Of a stretch of 64,000 bases of DNA, positions 45,892-58,096 are shown piece after piece. Position 1 is the stretch's first letter. Every line of letters begins with the position of its first letter. Both the position numbers and the translations under genes were made by a program. The notes under the pieces were generated by a model that was given only the letters and a program-made list of their open reading frames with translations, was not told where the DNA came from and searched no databases. Location: contig CM027381.1 in the NCBI GenBank assembly GCA_015680905.1, forward strand, positions 61,322,501 to 61,386,500, given 5' to 3'. Source of the DNA: Coptis chinensis. Lineage: Eukaryota > Streptophyta > Magnoliopsida > Ranunculales > Ranunculaceae.

Positions 45892-48800
45892 TTGGGGTGA
45901 TAGATAAAAGTTGGATTGATTTACCAAAAGAGGACGATCGTTTTATTCATGGTGTTAATCAATTTGTACAATTTGCAAGGGATAACTGTCACCACAAGGA
46001 TGTGATCCCATGTCCATGCGATAATCTGTAGAAATAGGGTCGAAAGCACTAACCCATGAGGTGGTCACATTGCATTGTTACCAAAAGGGCTTCTACAAAG
46101 CAGTATACATTTTGGAGAATGCATGGAGAAACAAGTTAGCCACCAAGTGTGGCATTTGAAAGGGTGGAAGGTCAAATTCCACTAATTTTGAGGTGGGAGG
46201 GACTTCCCTTTTTGAGGAGAATGTTGCATTTAGTACCGTCGTAGAAGAACTTGACGGTGATAACTTGATCTTTGTTATTGAACAATGTTCAATAGATGGT
46301 GCTCGAGGAATAGTTGAGGAAGATCCTATAGTTGAGGAAGAGCCGATACAATTGAGTCTCCGATAATTTTCGTGGAGGCTTTGAGTCCCTTATATCCCGA
46401 TTGTGAGGACTTTACAGTTTTGAAATTTGTTGTCAAGTTGTTTGGTTAAAGGTTACACATGGGTGGACAGACAAGAGTTTTTGAGACTCCTCGAATTACT
46501 TTCGTGTGGCTTTTCCACGTGACAACAAGACTCGGAGAATACTTATAGGGCAGAAAAATTAATAAAAGAGTTGGGCCTTAAATATGAGAAAATTGATGCT
46601 TGCCCGAATGATTGCATGCTATTTTGGAGAGATGATGATTGGAGGGATACTTGTACTACGTGTGGAGCATCGAGGTACAAATATGCTGATATCAAACAGA
46701 GGAAGAAATATATTAGGATTCCAGCAAAGATACTCGATATTTTCCAATTACGGCGAGGTTAAAGAGGTTGTATAGTGTACCATGGGTGGCAAAGGAGATG
46801 TGTTGGCTTTTCGGAAAATCGATTGAAAGGTGGAGAGATGGGGCATCCAGTTGACTCATCTAATTGGAAATTAATTGATCGGAAGTATAAAGACTTTTCA
46901 GCTGAAGCTCGTAATGTTCGATTAGGACTAGCGACAGATGGTTTCAATCCTTTTGGAACTTGTGGCACATTATACAGCTCTTGGCCTGTAATGTATGTTG
47001 CCTATAACCTTCCTCCATGGCTTTGCATGAAACCCAAATTTACCATGCTCTCTTTACTCATCGAAGGGCCACGACAACCAAGAAAGGATATCGACATATA
47101 TTTACAGCCTCTTGTTCGTGAATTACAATCTTTGTGGAATACCGGGGTGACTGTGAAGGACGCAAATAGAGGCAAAATGTTCAATATGCACGCAGTTTTG
47201 TTATGGACTATCCATGACTTTCCTGCATTAGGTAACATATCTGGTTGTAGAACCCATGGCAAATATGCTTGTCCCATTTGTGGTCCAAATACCTCCTCAT
47301 TAAGACTCCAACATAGCCAGAAATTTGCTTACATGGATAGTAGACGATTTTTGCCCTCGTCGGATGCTAGTAGGATGGACACTAGACCAAGCACCTTTAA
47401 CAAGATTGAAGAGCTTAGAGAACAGCCTTTGAGATTGACCGGGCTGCAAGTTGAACAAATGACACAGAATCTGAAAGTGCAATGGGGTAAGGGCAAAGAG
47501 AAGGAAAAGGGGAATGGAAAAGGAAAAAAAGGGAAGGGTAGTAGAAAACAAAAAAGAGGACAATGGGGATGGGACATGTTTTTCAAACGGTCGATATTAT
47601 TTAGGCTTCCATATTGGGCGAGCTTCTTATCCGTCCACAACTTGGGCGTTATGCACATTGAAAAAAATGTTTGTGAACTCCTGATTGCTATGATGTTGAA
47701 CACAAAAGGAAAAACAAAAGATAACGCCAATACACGCAAAGATTTGCAACTTCTTGGGATTAAAAGGAAGTATTGGTTGAGTGATCAAAATGGTAAGAAG
47801 GTTATGAAGCCTGGGGTGTTTTGGCTTCAAGCGGAGGAGAAAAAGTTGTTCCTTACGAGCTTAAGAGATCTCAAAGTACCTGTTGGGTTTAGTGGTAACT
47901 GGAAGAATATTGTCCAAGGCGGTGCGAAGGATTTGAGTGGAATGAAGTCTCATGATTATCACATTTTGATGCAACATTTGCTTCCAATGTTGATCCAACA
48001 TGCATATCGAGATAGGAAGGAAGTCCGACATGTGATCTTGAGTATTTGCACATTTTTTCGTGCATTATGTTCGAGAAGACTTGATGTTGACACTTTACAT
48101 GCACTTGAGAGGGGTATGGTCAGGACTTTATGTGAGCTTGAAAAAATTTGTCCTCCATCAGTATTTGTAATAATGATGCATCTACCTATTCACTTAGCGT
48201 ATGAGGCTCGTATGTGTGGACCAAAAGATATTCTATCATTGGATGTATTTGTTTGAGAGGTAATTCTAACTAATAAGATTGTTTACTTAGCTTCATGGTT
48301 GATTTGTGTTAAGTTATTATGTTATAAAATTCTTAATTTTGTGAAGGATGATGAAGGTTTACAAGGATTATGTTACAAACAAGGCACGCCCACGAAGGTT
48401 GTATCGCTGGAGCGATACTTGAAAGAGGAAACCATGAACTATTGCACCGGGTTACAAAGGAGGGAATAGTCTTCTCGAAGCTTGAGCGAAAAGTCTAGTG
48501 GTGAAGAAGTAATACCATCAGATGTGTTTGATAGTGAATTTGATGGGGCTGATGAAGTTGTCCCAGTTGGTTTGGGTCATACTTATCATTTAGTAGGTGT
48601 TGAATATGAGCAAGCACGCAATTGGGTACTGAAAAGCCATCCAAGATATGATTGGTGGTACACGTATGTATTTCTAAATTTTAAAAGTTGAAATTATAAC
48701 TTCTATATACTTAAACAGACTATTGCTTTAACTAATACATATATTTATAAACGTAATATCTTATTTAGGGAGTACACGCAGATTTGGAAGCTTCGAGGGG

Positions 48801-49540
48801 GTGTGGGGAGGAAGGCAGGCCAATATAGGGTGTCCATGGATGACGAGTTCATTCCTTGGTTGAGAAGACAGCCTGAGTTTGAAGACATAGAGGAAGATTC
48901 TTTCAAAAATATAGTGGCGGGACCAGTGAGCTGTGCCATGGCGTACAAGAAGTATTGTGTCAATGGTTTCCTCTTTATTACAAAAGACTATCAGGAGAAT
49001 AAGAGGAACCAAAATAGTGGTGTTTGCATAGAGTGTCCAACTACATTCCGGGCTAGCGCGAAGGATAAGAACCCAGTAGAAGATGTTGCAGAATATTACG
49101 GTGTTCTTACGAATATCATTCAGTTGAAGTATCGAGATGGGTACCAGCCTGTTTTGTTCAAGTGTGAATGGGTTAAACTTAGACATGGTGTGAAGCTAGA
49201 TGTGGAAGCGAACCTTAAATTAGTAAATTTGTCAAATCAAATTAGTTCGGATAATATGAGTGACGAACCATTCATTCTTGCAGATAAAGCTTCTCAGGTT
49301 GTCTACTCTAAAGATCCAAAAGATCCCGACTGGCATGTGGTTTTGGAAGTCCCAAGAAAGGTGTATTGTGATCAAGATGAAACATGTCTTCTATCTGATG
49401 ACCCAATTGAAGTTGATCCTTCTTATGCGGAGCCTAGTAACCTTGAACCATCCACAGATGATCTGATTTTTAACGATCCAGACGATATGTTTGTGGTTGT
49501 TGAAGACACTAGGAGGAAGAAAAGACAAAAAAGGAATTAG
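45892..49540 (+). pseudogene. TNPD-like CACTA transposase, degenerate
   Basis: The N-terminal zinc-binding domain is at 45892-46030 ('SWIDLPKEDDRFIHGVNQFV' and 'IPCPC'). Then come frame changes; 46571-46760 encodes 'YEKIDACPNDCMLFWRDDDW' and 'CTTCGASRYK'. The main open part, 46775-48256 (493 codons), covers the transposase_21 core, for example 'DGFNPFGTCGTLYSSWPVM' and 'KYACPICG', and then a DUF4218-type region ('LGVMHIEKNVCELLIAMMLN', 'MMHLPIHLAYEA'). 48803-49540 is the DUF4216-type C-terminus. Introns lie near 48257-48350 and 48665-48770. The early stops make a full protein unlikely. Confidence 0.88.
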
Positions 49541-49739
49541 TTCACTTTAACTAAATGCTTATCTGCATTAACTATGTTTGAATTTTGAATACCTGTGTTT
49601 GATTTTTCAGGTTACATAATTATAAATGGATATTATGTTTTTGATTTGTTTTGATAGATTAAATGTTATGCAATATCTGTGTTTTGATACATCATGTTTT
49701 AGATACTTGAAAAATGCATGTTTTGAATATTAAGAGTTT
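49541..49739. other. Gap between the two CACTA genes
   Basis: About 200 bases with no reading frame; presumably the 3' end of the transposase transcript and the start of the next transcription unit. Confidence 0.4.
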
Positions 49740-52370
49740 ATGGGACTTGTTACAATATGTACAGCAGCCTTCATGGGAACTCCATCTCAAAACAACTTGA
49801 ACTTGTCCGAAAGTGACTCAGAGGATGACATGGAGCAGACTAATTATGGTAAGAATTTTGAATTTTGTCTAGTTATGTGTTTTACTGGTTACCCCGCACC
49901 ACCCCTGCTCCAGCTATCCTAGCCTCTGCATTGCATCATTTATTGCTGCAGGAGATAAAGCTTCAGGTGGTTATACTTAGGTCGCTACTTATGCCTGTAC
50001 GTACTACCCAGGGGGTTATACCTATAGCGACTAACTGCCTTTCACGACAGATACAAACAGATACAGCTGATCCAGTAGCCCCCTAACAGTGACCCTTATT
50101 TCTAGTCATAGCCCCCTAACAGTGAGTTGTCGTTGATCCAGTAGTACCAGTAGCACGACGAAAGCAGTTCGAGGCTGCCGGTCGATTCAAAGATAAGAAG
50201 ATGAAGCAGCAGTTTGAGACCCCTTCTATCTTCATCTACTTTTCTCCATAGTCTTTCATTCCTCTTACCCGACTATAAATCAGGCTTTGCTGCACCAGCC
50301 AACCCTTTCACTTGCACCACAAATGGCAGGGGAAGTTTCTTCGATTTATTAGCCATTTATCAAAAGTGAGAAGGCGAAATGTCTTCCCCGAATAAAAGGA
50401 AGTCGCTTCGGGTGATATAGATATATAGAAGTAGATCGGCAGATCCAGCCAGATCAGTTACATGTCTCATTATCGTTTAGACATTCAAAAAGGCTATGTG
50501 GCTTCACACTCATTCAGTTATTGCTTTTTGAAGGATTTCTTGTTTACCGTATGTGAATGCATGTAGAATTAGATTACTGTACTGGTTCTTAGATTGTAAT
50601 TCATTTTTTCTTTGGTCTTAATATTTTCTTTAGTTATTACAGGAATTGCATCTGAACTTTAATGTATACTAATTGACAAGTTTACTATGTACTTATAGAT
50701 AGGACTCCATCTACTCCAGAATCATCCAATGCTCCTAAGGAGACTAGAGGTAAAGGCAAAAGGAATGTCGAATCGCCAAATACAAAGAAAAAGTTTGGTT
50801 AACATTGGACCATCTTGAACAACCATGTCACCCTTTAGCAGAGGTAAGTAGGTTTTCCTCTGAATGTGGTGTACTTGTACGGCGTGACGTCCGGATATGC
50901 TATGATACTTTTCCAACCGCTACTGAAACATACGTTAGTAGGCGTCTTTGAAACATTGGAAACCAACTTCGGGTTGTGGGGCGCCCTAGCATCAATCGAT
51001 ATACACTAAAAAAAGTCATGGGTGAGGCATGGAGGCGTCATAAGAGCACCTTGTATAAAAACTTAGTCAAGGGAAAATCTCCTGCTTGTTGTTAAACAAG
51101 GTCCGACTCGAAGGTGTCAATCTTGAAGATTGGCGGGTTTTTGTTGATATCGCAACACCTAAAAAAATTCAGGTTATCTAATCATTAGTTTATTAGTTGT
51201 GAATCTTATATGTATATTCTCTTATATATTGTTTTGTATATAGGCTGCTAGTGAAAGGAACACTATAAACCGGTCAAAACAAACAACTCCTACTACTTGC
51301 GTTGGGAGGACACCCACCCAAATTATTCGACAACAGATTGCTAAGGAAGCGAGAACAAGCCAGTCCATATGGTTTGCTAGGCCCGAATCTTATATCCGGA
51401 TGCACAAGAGGAAAGCTCCATGCACGTAACCGGTTGAGTGGGAGGTAAGTGTCATTTTCCGGTGGGAAGGATTGTTGGTAGTAAGTTATTTAAGTTGTAT
51501 CAAGGTTTGATTGCAGTCTTGAGCTTTAGTGTAATACTTTACTTGGTAAAATGTATTATGGTTTCACTCTGTTGTGTTGAATAGGAGAGGATTAATGAGG
51601 ACATGTGTCCGCAAATTGTGGTCTCCAATGATAATCACCGGCGATGCCGTGACAAGGGTATGCAAATTAGGATGTCAGTAGTGCATTAAATGTTTGTGCT
51701 ATATTGTAGGTAAAATGAAATGTGTTTGGATCTGGTGGTTGGCAAAGATAGCGAGGGGGGCGATGTCGGGCTATGGGTCAGGGTCAACAAAACAAAGAAT
51801 GAAGAGCATGGAGCCTGTTTTGGATCAAAACTATCACTTGGCAGAAGAAAACTCCAAGCTATGGAAGGAGACTCAAACAAACCAAATGAATTTTTCTATG
51901 CAATTAGAAGAGATTAGGTCAACGATGTTGAGGCAACAAGAACCATCCACAACCAACTCTTTTGGAACTTCCAGTAATATACCTCGCTCCAGTAATGCAA
52001 CCTCGGTATGCGATTCTCTTTTAATGCTTTACTTAAGCCTTTGTAAGTTGTTTGATCTTTTTATATCCAACACCTTTATTTTTCAGCCGGAAACCTCAAA
52101 GATTGGCAAAGAAGTTAACTTACTTGGTGGTTAGCCTCTTGACATTGTGGCAACTGGATGTGTTAAAGAAGCCCCACCTACAAGTTCCATAAAAGGTGCT
52201 TGGGAGAGAGGTCTTACTTAGTTTACGTTGATGAAGTACATGCACAAGATGCTGCTCTACCATGCCCTCATGATGCATGGTGTAAGAATCTAGGAGAGAG
52301 TTGCCCAAGAAATGTTATATGGCCCAAGTCATGTGTTGAGTTTCTGTCATCTACATCGCGGTCTTGAATA
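49740..52370 (+). pseudogene. TNPA-like second CACTA gene (plant transposase Ptta/En/Spm family)
   Basis: Exons are scattered. 49740-49848 encodes 'MGTPSQNNLNLSESDSEDD' and ends at a GTAAGA donor. 50700-50860 and 50880-51060 encode 'CGVLVRRDVRICYDTFP' and 'VMGEAWRRHKSTLYKN'-like blocks. 51244-51440 has 'NRSKQTTPTTCVGRTPTQI' and 'FARPESYIRMHKRKAP'. 51600-52140 and a last piece to about 52370 end with 'VHAQDAALPCPH' and 'NVIWPKSCVEFLSS'. This order matches the PF03004 family, which binds subterminal repeats. Stops (for example after 'KKKFG' near 50802) break it. Confidence 0.75.
49890..50510. other. Compositionally distinct insert in a CACTA intron (possible organelle DNA)
   Basis: This part of the intron has a higher GC content than its flanks and a block AGCCCCCTAACAGTGA repeated at about 50077 and 50108. 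The style (CCGGTCGATTC, GTCGCTTCGGGTG, GTAGATCGGCAGATCC) resembles plant mitochondrial intergenic DNA. I cannot name a mitochondrial gene in it, so the origin is a guess. Confidence 0.3.
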
Positions 52371-52828
52371 AGTTTACTATCTTTTTTTTGTTTATGATAC
52401 ATGCCTATGGGCATGTTTGACTATGTTATCTCTTTTGCTAATTTGAAACGCGTTTCTATGTTTATGTCCAAGCTACTCCCAAACCTGGTATCATTTTTTT
52501 GCTTTCTCAGTTTTGCTAACCCATTTTTAACTCCCCAATGCAAGTAAACTTTTACGTTTGCATTTGCATTGCCGATCCAAGCCCGGAAAAAGGAGGAGGG
52601 AGAAGTGGTGTATAATATGTTTCTCTTTGTATTTAATTCTATTTATTTTTTCTCTGGGCTGCGAGGGGAAGAGCTACCAAGAGGTACAAGGGCAACCAAT
52701 ATCACTGTTATCCCTTCGCTAATGGCAGGTCCATCATGGTGTTTGAATTTTTATGTGTTATTTGTGCCTTTAAGGCTTACTTCCCTATTGAATTAAGGAG
52801 TAAATTAAAATGAGATTATCATTCACAG
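52371..52828. other. Spacer before the captured VAC14 exons
   Basis: No gene assigned. One short frame at 52569-52796 has no recognised motif. It may hold another small captured piece. Confidence 0.35.
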
Positions 52829-53178
52829 GTAGTTCTCCTGGTGCTTGATGTGCATGCATGCATAGCGAGGGATGCACCTCAATTCCGCCAACTTGTTGTT
52901 TTCCTAGTGCATAAATTTCGAGTTGATCACTCGCTTCTCGAGAAGTGAGTTAATTTACTTTTATGTTTACCACTCGGTTTGGATAACGTTGTTTCCCTTT
53001 ATGAGTTTAAACATGTTTTTGTTTCTAATGTAAGTCTTTAATTTTTTTTCAGGCGTGGTGCTTTGATAATCCATCGGCTAGGTATTCTTTTGGATCTTTG
53101 GCGTGTGTACTTGGAACTCTCCACAATTCTTGAGGGAGAAGTCGACTTGGATTTTTCGTCCATCATGGTTTCAGTTCT
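52829..53178 (+). pseudogene. VAC14: Captured VAC14 gene fragment, first part
   Basis: Two exons with proper borders: 52829-52944 and 53053-53178. The first encodes 'IARDAPQFRQLVVFLVHKF' ending in 'LLEK', the second continues 'RGALIIHRLGILLDLWRVYL' and 'STILEGEVDLDFSSIMV'. This matches the C-terminal half of plant VAC14, a HEAT-repeat scaffold of the PI(3,5)P2-making Fab1/PIKfyve complex at the vacuole or endosome. The match is lost after 'VSVLV'. It is inside the CACTA element on the transposase strand. Confidence 0.85.
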
Positions 53179-53420
53179 CGTAATATTATGTGAGAACATC
53201 CACAGCGATGCCGGGGAGAGAATTTATTACAGTTTTTGACATATGTGTTGTCTGCTGATTTGGCATATGATAGTTGTTCACAAAAGTCAAGATTGTGGAT
53301 TCCAGTCCAAAGGTACGTCCATCTAGTCGATAACACACTACTACCAACAGCATATTTTGTAGGAAGACAAGAGAGAATGTAATGAAGAATATTATCGTAA
53401 ATTGCTAATTTTATCACCAA
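53179..53420 (-). pseudogene. Captured F-box gene fragment, opposite strand
   Basis: On the minus strand from ATG at 53420 the frame reads 'YDNILHYILSCLPTKYAVGS' and 'SVLSTRWTYLWTGIHNLDF', a clear F-box of the plant FBD/LRR class, which links substrates to SCF ubiquitin ligases. The stretch after it is out of frame with any LRR. It is wedged between two pieces of VAC14 that face the other way, so it is a separate capture or insertion. Confidence 0.75.
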
Positions 53421-53556
53421 TCTCCATTTGCTACTCTGTCCTTCATATACTTTTGCATCTTAGAATTTTCCATTGAAGCACTTTCATCCATGATATCTTG
53501 CAATATCAAGACCGGGAAAAAGACCTAATTTACGGTGTACTTGTCTTTCTTGACAG

Positions 53557-53685
53557 TTTACCAAAGACGCAATTTCCGTGGATTCACCACGGGTAGAGGA
53601 AGATATTAATGTTAAGTTCTTGGTCCAGCTGGACAAGTTGATCCGCTTGCTCGAGACTCCAATCTTTTCTTACCTTAGACTGCAG
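53557..53685 (+). pseudogene. VAC14: Captured VAC14 gene fragment, second part
   Basis: This exon, flanked by AG and GT, encodes 'VEEDINVKFLVQLDKLIRLL' then 'ETPIFSYLRLQ', the next conserved block of plant VAC14. The exon start ('FTKDAISVDSPR') does not match, so the exon was joined imperfectly. Intervening VAC14 exons are missing and replaced by the F-box fragment. Confidence 0.85.
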
Positions 53686-53740
53686 GTGCATAGCTCATTT
53701 CATTTTGTGTAATCTCCAAAAGCTGTGTTTACATTTGCAA

Positions 53741-53940
53741 TTTTTTGTAATGGTCTATATTATTTCAGTTTTGTAAACCACATTCGACAGGCTAGAGATA
53801 CTGAAATGAGCTGATTTTTTCCTAATTATATTGGAATCAATTTTTGTAATGGTCTATATTATTTCAGTTTTGTAAACCACATTCGACAAGGCTAGAGATA
53901 CTGAAATGAGCTGATTTTTTCCTAATTATATTGGAATCAA
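53741..53940. repeat. 99-bp tandem duplication in a captured intron
   Basis: The block from TTTTTGTAATGGTCTATATT to TATATTGGAATCAA occurs twice, 99 bp apart, differing by about one base (an extra A in CGACAAGGC). It is therefore a very recent duplication. Confidence 0.9.
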
Positions 53941-54398
<458 letters not shown>

Positions 54399-55105
54399 TT
54401 GGTGATGCTTCTCTTGGCTAGAAGAAGAATTAAAAGTCATGGAAATTCCAATGCAAGTGGAGAAAACAGTTCTTCTTCCAAGCTAGGTTTGATAGAGAGT
54501 ATTGATGAAGAAAATAATGTGAAATCCGGTAAATGATGAGGAGAAGTTCAAGTCGCTTTGAAAAACGTCATGGAGATGAGAGTACTTGAGACTGTTTATG
54601 AAGAAGATGAGAGAACCTGGGCATCTCCTCCAATCACAAACGAGGTTCCTGATCCCATTTTATCAGCTTCTCCAGTTGGTTCAGGGAAAGCTACTCCATT
54701 CAAACATCTTCTTGAATCTACACCAAATAGGCTTGTTCGTAAAAGGACTTTCAAGAAGATGCAGAAAACAAAATCAAGGGAGAAACTCTCTCACTTCTTC
54801 ATTGAGCTTAAAAAGTCTGCTTTCTATCCTGTAAGTTCTTAATTTGTACTATTTAGATACTCCACATATATGGTTCCCTGAACGTAGCATTATGATCTCC
54901 ATGGTTTAACAAGATATTCTTGCTAAGGTTATTTTGACGTATAATACATTGATGTTACAAGTAATTGCATTTTGTATATTTAAACAGGTAATTGAGTACG
55001 ACAGACATACACTAGTTCGGCATGCTCTAGCTGAGAAATTCGACGAGATTGAAAACTTCTTTGGTTTTCCACAACTCCTAAGCGTCATGCCTTCTTTGCG
55101 TGAGG
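54399..55105 (+). pseudogene. Captured fragment of an unrecognised gene
   Basis: Two exon-like pieces: 54399-54830, AG before and GTAAGT after, and 54988-55105, AG before and a GT after. The first holds 'ERTWASPPITNEVPDPILSA' and a basic stretch 'RKRTFKKMQKTKSREK'; the second holds 'YDRHTLVRHALAEKFDEIEN'. Two stops near 54533-54539 lie between 'KSGK' and the next ATG. The frames look like true coding sequence, and borders fit plant splice sites. I do not recognise the protein; it may be a plant-specific nuclear or cytoskeletal protein, which is a guess. Confidence 0.55.
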
Positions 55106-56551
55106 TTTTACCTATATAGATAAATTGGTTATTACTTCTTTATTATCCTTTTGTTTTTCCCGAAACCTTCATTTAAATCGAAGTTACGAGGTTTATTCAA
55201 TCCTCTATTGAGATTGCAGCTATCATGAGCCCCTATGGAGCCATTTTCAAATATTTTATCATAGGGCTAAATTTTCAGGACACGGACAAGATGCGGTGAG
55301 TCTGATTTATTCTTTCAGGGCTCATGATCACTTAGATATACAACATTTCAGCTTCCATTACAATGCTGCCATAGAAATAGCAAAAACTCTGATCCAAATT
55401 GCATGTAATTGGGTTTTGCATTCACTAACTATGCCAATGTTCAAAATCATAGCATCCCCTTCATAAATAGATATGAGAGTGGCACTCATGAACTTATACA
55501 CCCTAGGGTGGACTCTGAGAATCGTGGAATTATGGGACAAAGTGGGCAAGCGTTTCCCATGGCTGGACTAGTTCTCGTTTGTAACGCGAAGATGACTTAA
55601 AATCGAGGGTAACTATGCAGTCATTGATGGTCCTAACAAGTAACATGGCAGTTAAGATCTCACAAGCAAGTAAAATTCTATTGCAAAATGCTAAATCTTT
55701 TTCTTTTTTGGTCGCATTACCCCCGGATTTTGTTCTTGAAATGTCAGGTCACGCATTTGCTTCTCATGTTGGTGGACAAATGTGGGTTTACAAACAAACC
55801 TAAAACCGAGCTGCAAAATTCAAATTGCGCGATGAGCATTCAACGCCGATCGCTCACCCATGCTCACACAAAGGCCTCCGGTATTGCCACCACAGCCGCA
55901 TCAAGGACCGCCCTTCATGCGGCCTGTTGGAGGTCCTCCGTACTCGATTCATACCGTCTTTAACTACAACATCGGATTAATGCCACCAATTCTTGGGACC
56001 CAGTTTGCACCATTTGATAGCTCTGAACCCCAGGCACGTGATGCTTCTCGTCTTCCAAGTTTCCTTTGTAGGCTTTGTTTTCTTTTTTGTTAAGCACAAA
56101 ACAACATTGTGTTCATTAACATGGAATGTAGAGAGAGGTCTGTCGGTTGCTCCCTTCTACCTCAGGGGATCTTAAAAGGGTAAGTTTTCATTTTCTCAGG
56201 TTGAAATTTAACTTTGTTGGGTCCAACTTATTGAGATTTATAGCTACTGATATTGGCGACTATTGTCGTTCAGGGCACCCTTCACCGGTTTTCACTTTAG
56301 CGCCCGCCTTTCGGGATGATATGTTTGACCTCAAGTTCATCCAATATAAGCACTTGATGCTCTTTTACCATTTTTTGTCCAATGCACTTGGAATTACATA
56401 AGTTAGTTTCGCATCGGGGACTTCACTCTTAATTCACGTGACATCCTAATATTTATGTTATGGCATGAAGCTGCCGTAGTACACTAACGAGATATGCATC
56501 GCTAGGATTCTCTTTTGATCTCATTGTTACTTTGTTTGCCTCTCTTACCAG
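55106..56551 (+). other. Patchwork of short exon-like pieces, unidentified
   Basis: Several short open pieces follow each other without a common frame: 55200-55300, 55615-55800 ('LPPDFVLEMSGHAFASHVGG'), 55866-56030 (Pro-rich, 'PPQPHQGPPFMRPVGGPPYS') and 56240-56400 ('DMFDLKFIQYKHLMLFYHFL'). The Pro-rich piece and the last piece look like real protein sequence. They may belong to one or more captured genes, possibly the same as the membrane protein that follows. Confidence 0.4.
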
Positions 56552-56790
56552 GTTCTTGCTGGTAGCTACTTCTCGGTGGCAGGAGCTCTTGTGGGTCTAC
56601 TGAAACCTGGTACGATGAGCATGTTTGGGACACTTCTTGTCATATGGGGCCTTGTCAAGGAAGGGCTTCTTGGGAAACCTGTGAATACAGATCCTGCAAA
56701 AGCATGTTGATTGCGCTAGTATGTGCTTTCACTTGTATAAAGTATGATGTCAATAAAATTGTTAAAAGTAGTCGACTCGACCCTTGGTGA
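56552..56790 (+). pseudogene. Captured 3' end of a small membrane-protein gene
   Basis: After an AG acceptor the exon encodes 'VLAGSYFSVAGALVGLLKPG' and 'MSMFGTLLVIWGLVKEGLLG', two hydrophobic spans, up to 'PVNTDPAK'. A frame change follows; 56704-56790 then encodes a third span ('MLIALVCAFTCIKYDV') and stops with TGA. The layout suggests the C-terminus of a plant three-span membrane protein whose function I do not know. A short deletion at 56698-56704 seems to cause the frame change. Confidence 0.55.
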
Positions 56791-56879
56791 AATGATAGAA
56801 TTTTGTATGACCTACAGGTGTGATGGGAATTGAATGAATTTAGTATGGCATCAGAATCAATTTTTTTATCCAATTCAAT

Positions 56880-57221
56880 ACATTTGCCACGGCCATAAAC
56901 TATGGCTAACCATTAGTACAGTCCAATAAAAGACATTTGCCACGGCCTAGACGTGTGGCCAAATTATAGATCCATTCTACAAAAGGTAGGTCATGTGAGC
57001 ATTAGCCACGGTTTAATGCTGTGGCAAAAAGGAAAATTCACCACGGCCCATGTAACGGTTCATAACCGTGGCATAAAATGAAGCGTTACCCACGGTCTTT
57101 AGCCGTGGCCAAAGATTAGCCACAGGTGCATTGGCAACGGTCGTGCAACGGCTTATAACCGTGGCAAAAGATCTTTAGCCACGGTCAATGACCGTGGCAA
57201 ATGCTCAGTATTCTTGTAGTG
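56880..57221 (+). repeat. Right subterminal and terminal repeats of the CACTA element
   Basis: At least six inverted pairs with a CCACGG/CCGTGG core, for example GCCACGGTCAATGACCGTGGC at 57178-57198 and GCCACGGTTTAATGCTGTGGC near 57005, then the terminus TTCTTGTAGTG. They are the sites where TNPA-type proteins are known to bind in En/Spm. Confidence 0.85.
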
Positions 57222-57254
57222 ATTGTGTGCGGAGTGCCACACTATCAGGATACT

Positions 57255-58088
57255 CAGGGCCGGCTCAAGCCAAAGTGTGGCCTTAGGTGAGGCCTTTATT
57301 TGCGAGGCCTTTATTTCTCAGGCCATCTATAATCACCAAAAAAAGTTCACTGTATATTCACAATTTTATTATAAATTAAGAGCGAAAATCTAGTATCATG
57401 ACTCAAATCGAACGAAAAAATGACAAGAACGTAACCAAATAAACATCAAAACTATAAATAAATAAAATAATAGATTCATATTGAAATAAAAAAACAAAAA
57501 CAAAACAAATTTCACAAAAACTGTGAGTATTAGATGATGAATTGATGATTAACCGTTTAGAACTCAAAAGTGAAATTGACAAATGGTTAAACTTGAAATT
57601 GGTGAAATAGAACAAGTGAGAGAGAGATTTAATGAGAGAAGTGTGATGACAATTTCTTTAATTAAGACAAGTTAATTAAGATAGAAAAGAAGAAAATGCA
57701 TAGAATGTGGAGATTCTTTCACTAAACGTGGGATTTTCCATTTGTTTTTATTCTTCCAATGAAACAATTTGATTAAATGAGCACACTCCTACAAAAACTG
57801 AAATTACTATGCGCTTGTAGTCATTGGATTCATATTAATACATCGGGATGTCATTTGTACGGTGGACTATTGGATTGTATACACTCCACATTAATTCACT
57901 CCGAAATTTAGTGCGTGGATAGAAAACCCATTTGTAAACAAATTGACTATCATATCCTTTTTGGTATTTTTTTTTTATAAAATTAGGTAATAATAAACAA
58001 ATATGTGGATAAATTAGGAAATATGAGGCCTTCCAAATTTGAGGCCTTAGGCGGCCGCCTAACTCGCCTAAGGGTTGAGCCGGCACTG
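57255..58088. mobile_element. hAT-type non-autonomous element (834 bp)
   Basis: Starts CAGGGCCGGCTCAAGCC and ends GGGTTGAGCCGGCACTG, imperfect inverse complements with the C-A-G...C-T-G form typical of many hAT-type elements. AGGATACT at 57247-57254 and 58089-58096 is an exact 8-bp duplication, the hAT standard. No transposase. It contains GGCCTTA/TAAGGCC repeats near both ends. It sits in the SCC2 intron between the CACTA element and the next exon. Confidence 0.9.
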
Positions 58089-58096
58089 AGGATACT

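Noticed and set aside
47300..47830. Several minus-strand frames of 60-140 codons inside the CACTA transposase
   Set aside because: They lie opposite the transposase coding frame, are low-complexity (Phe/Ser/Pro-rich) and have no motif. They are shadows of the plus-strand gene.
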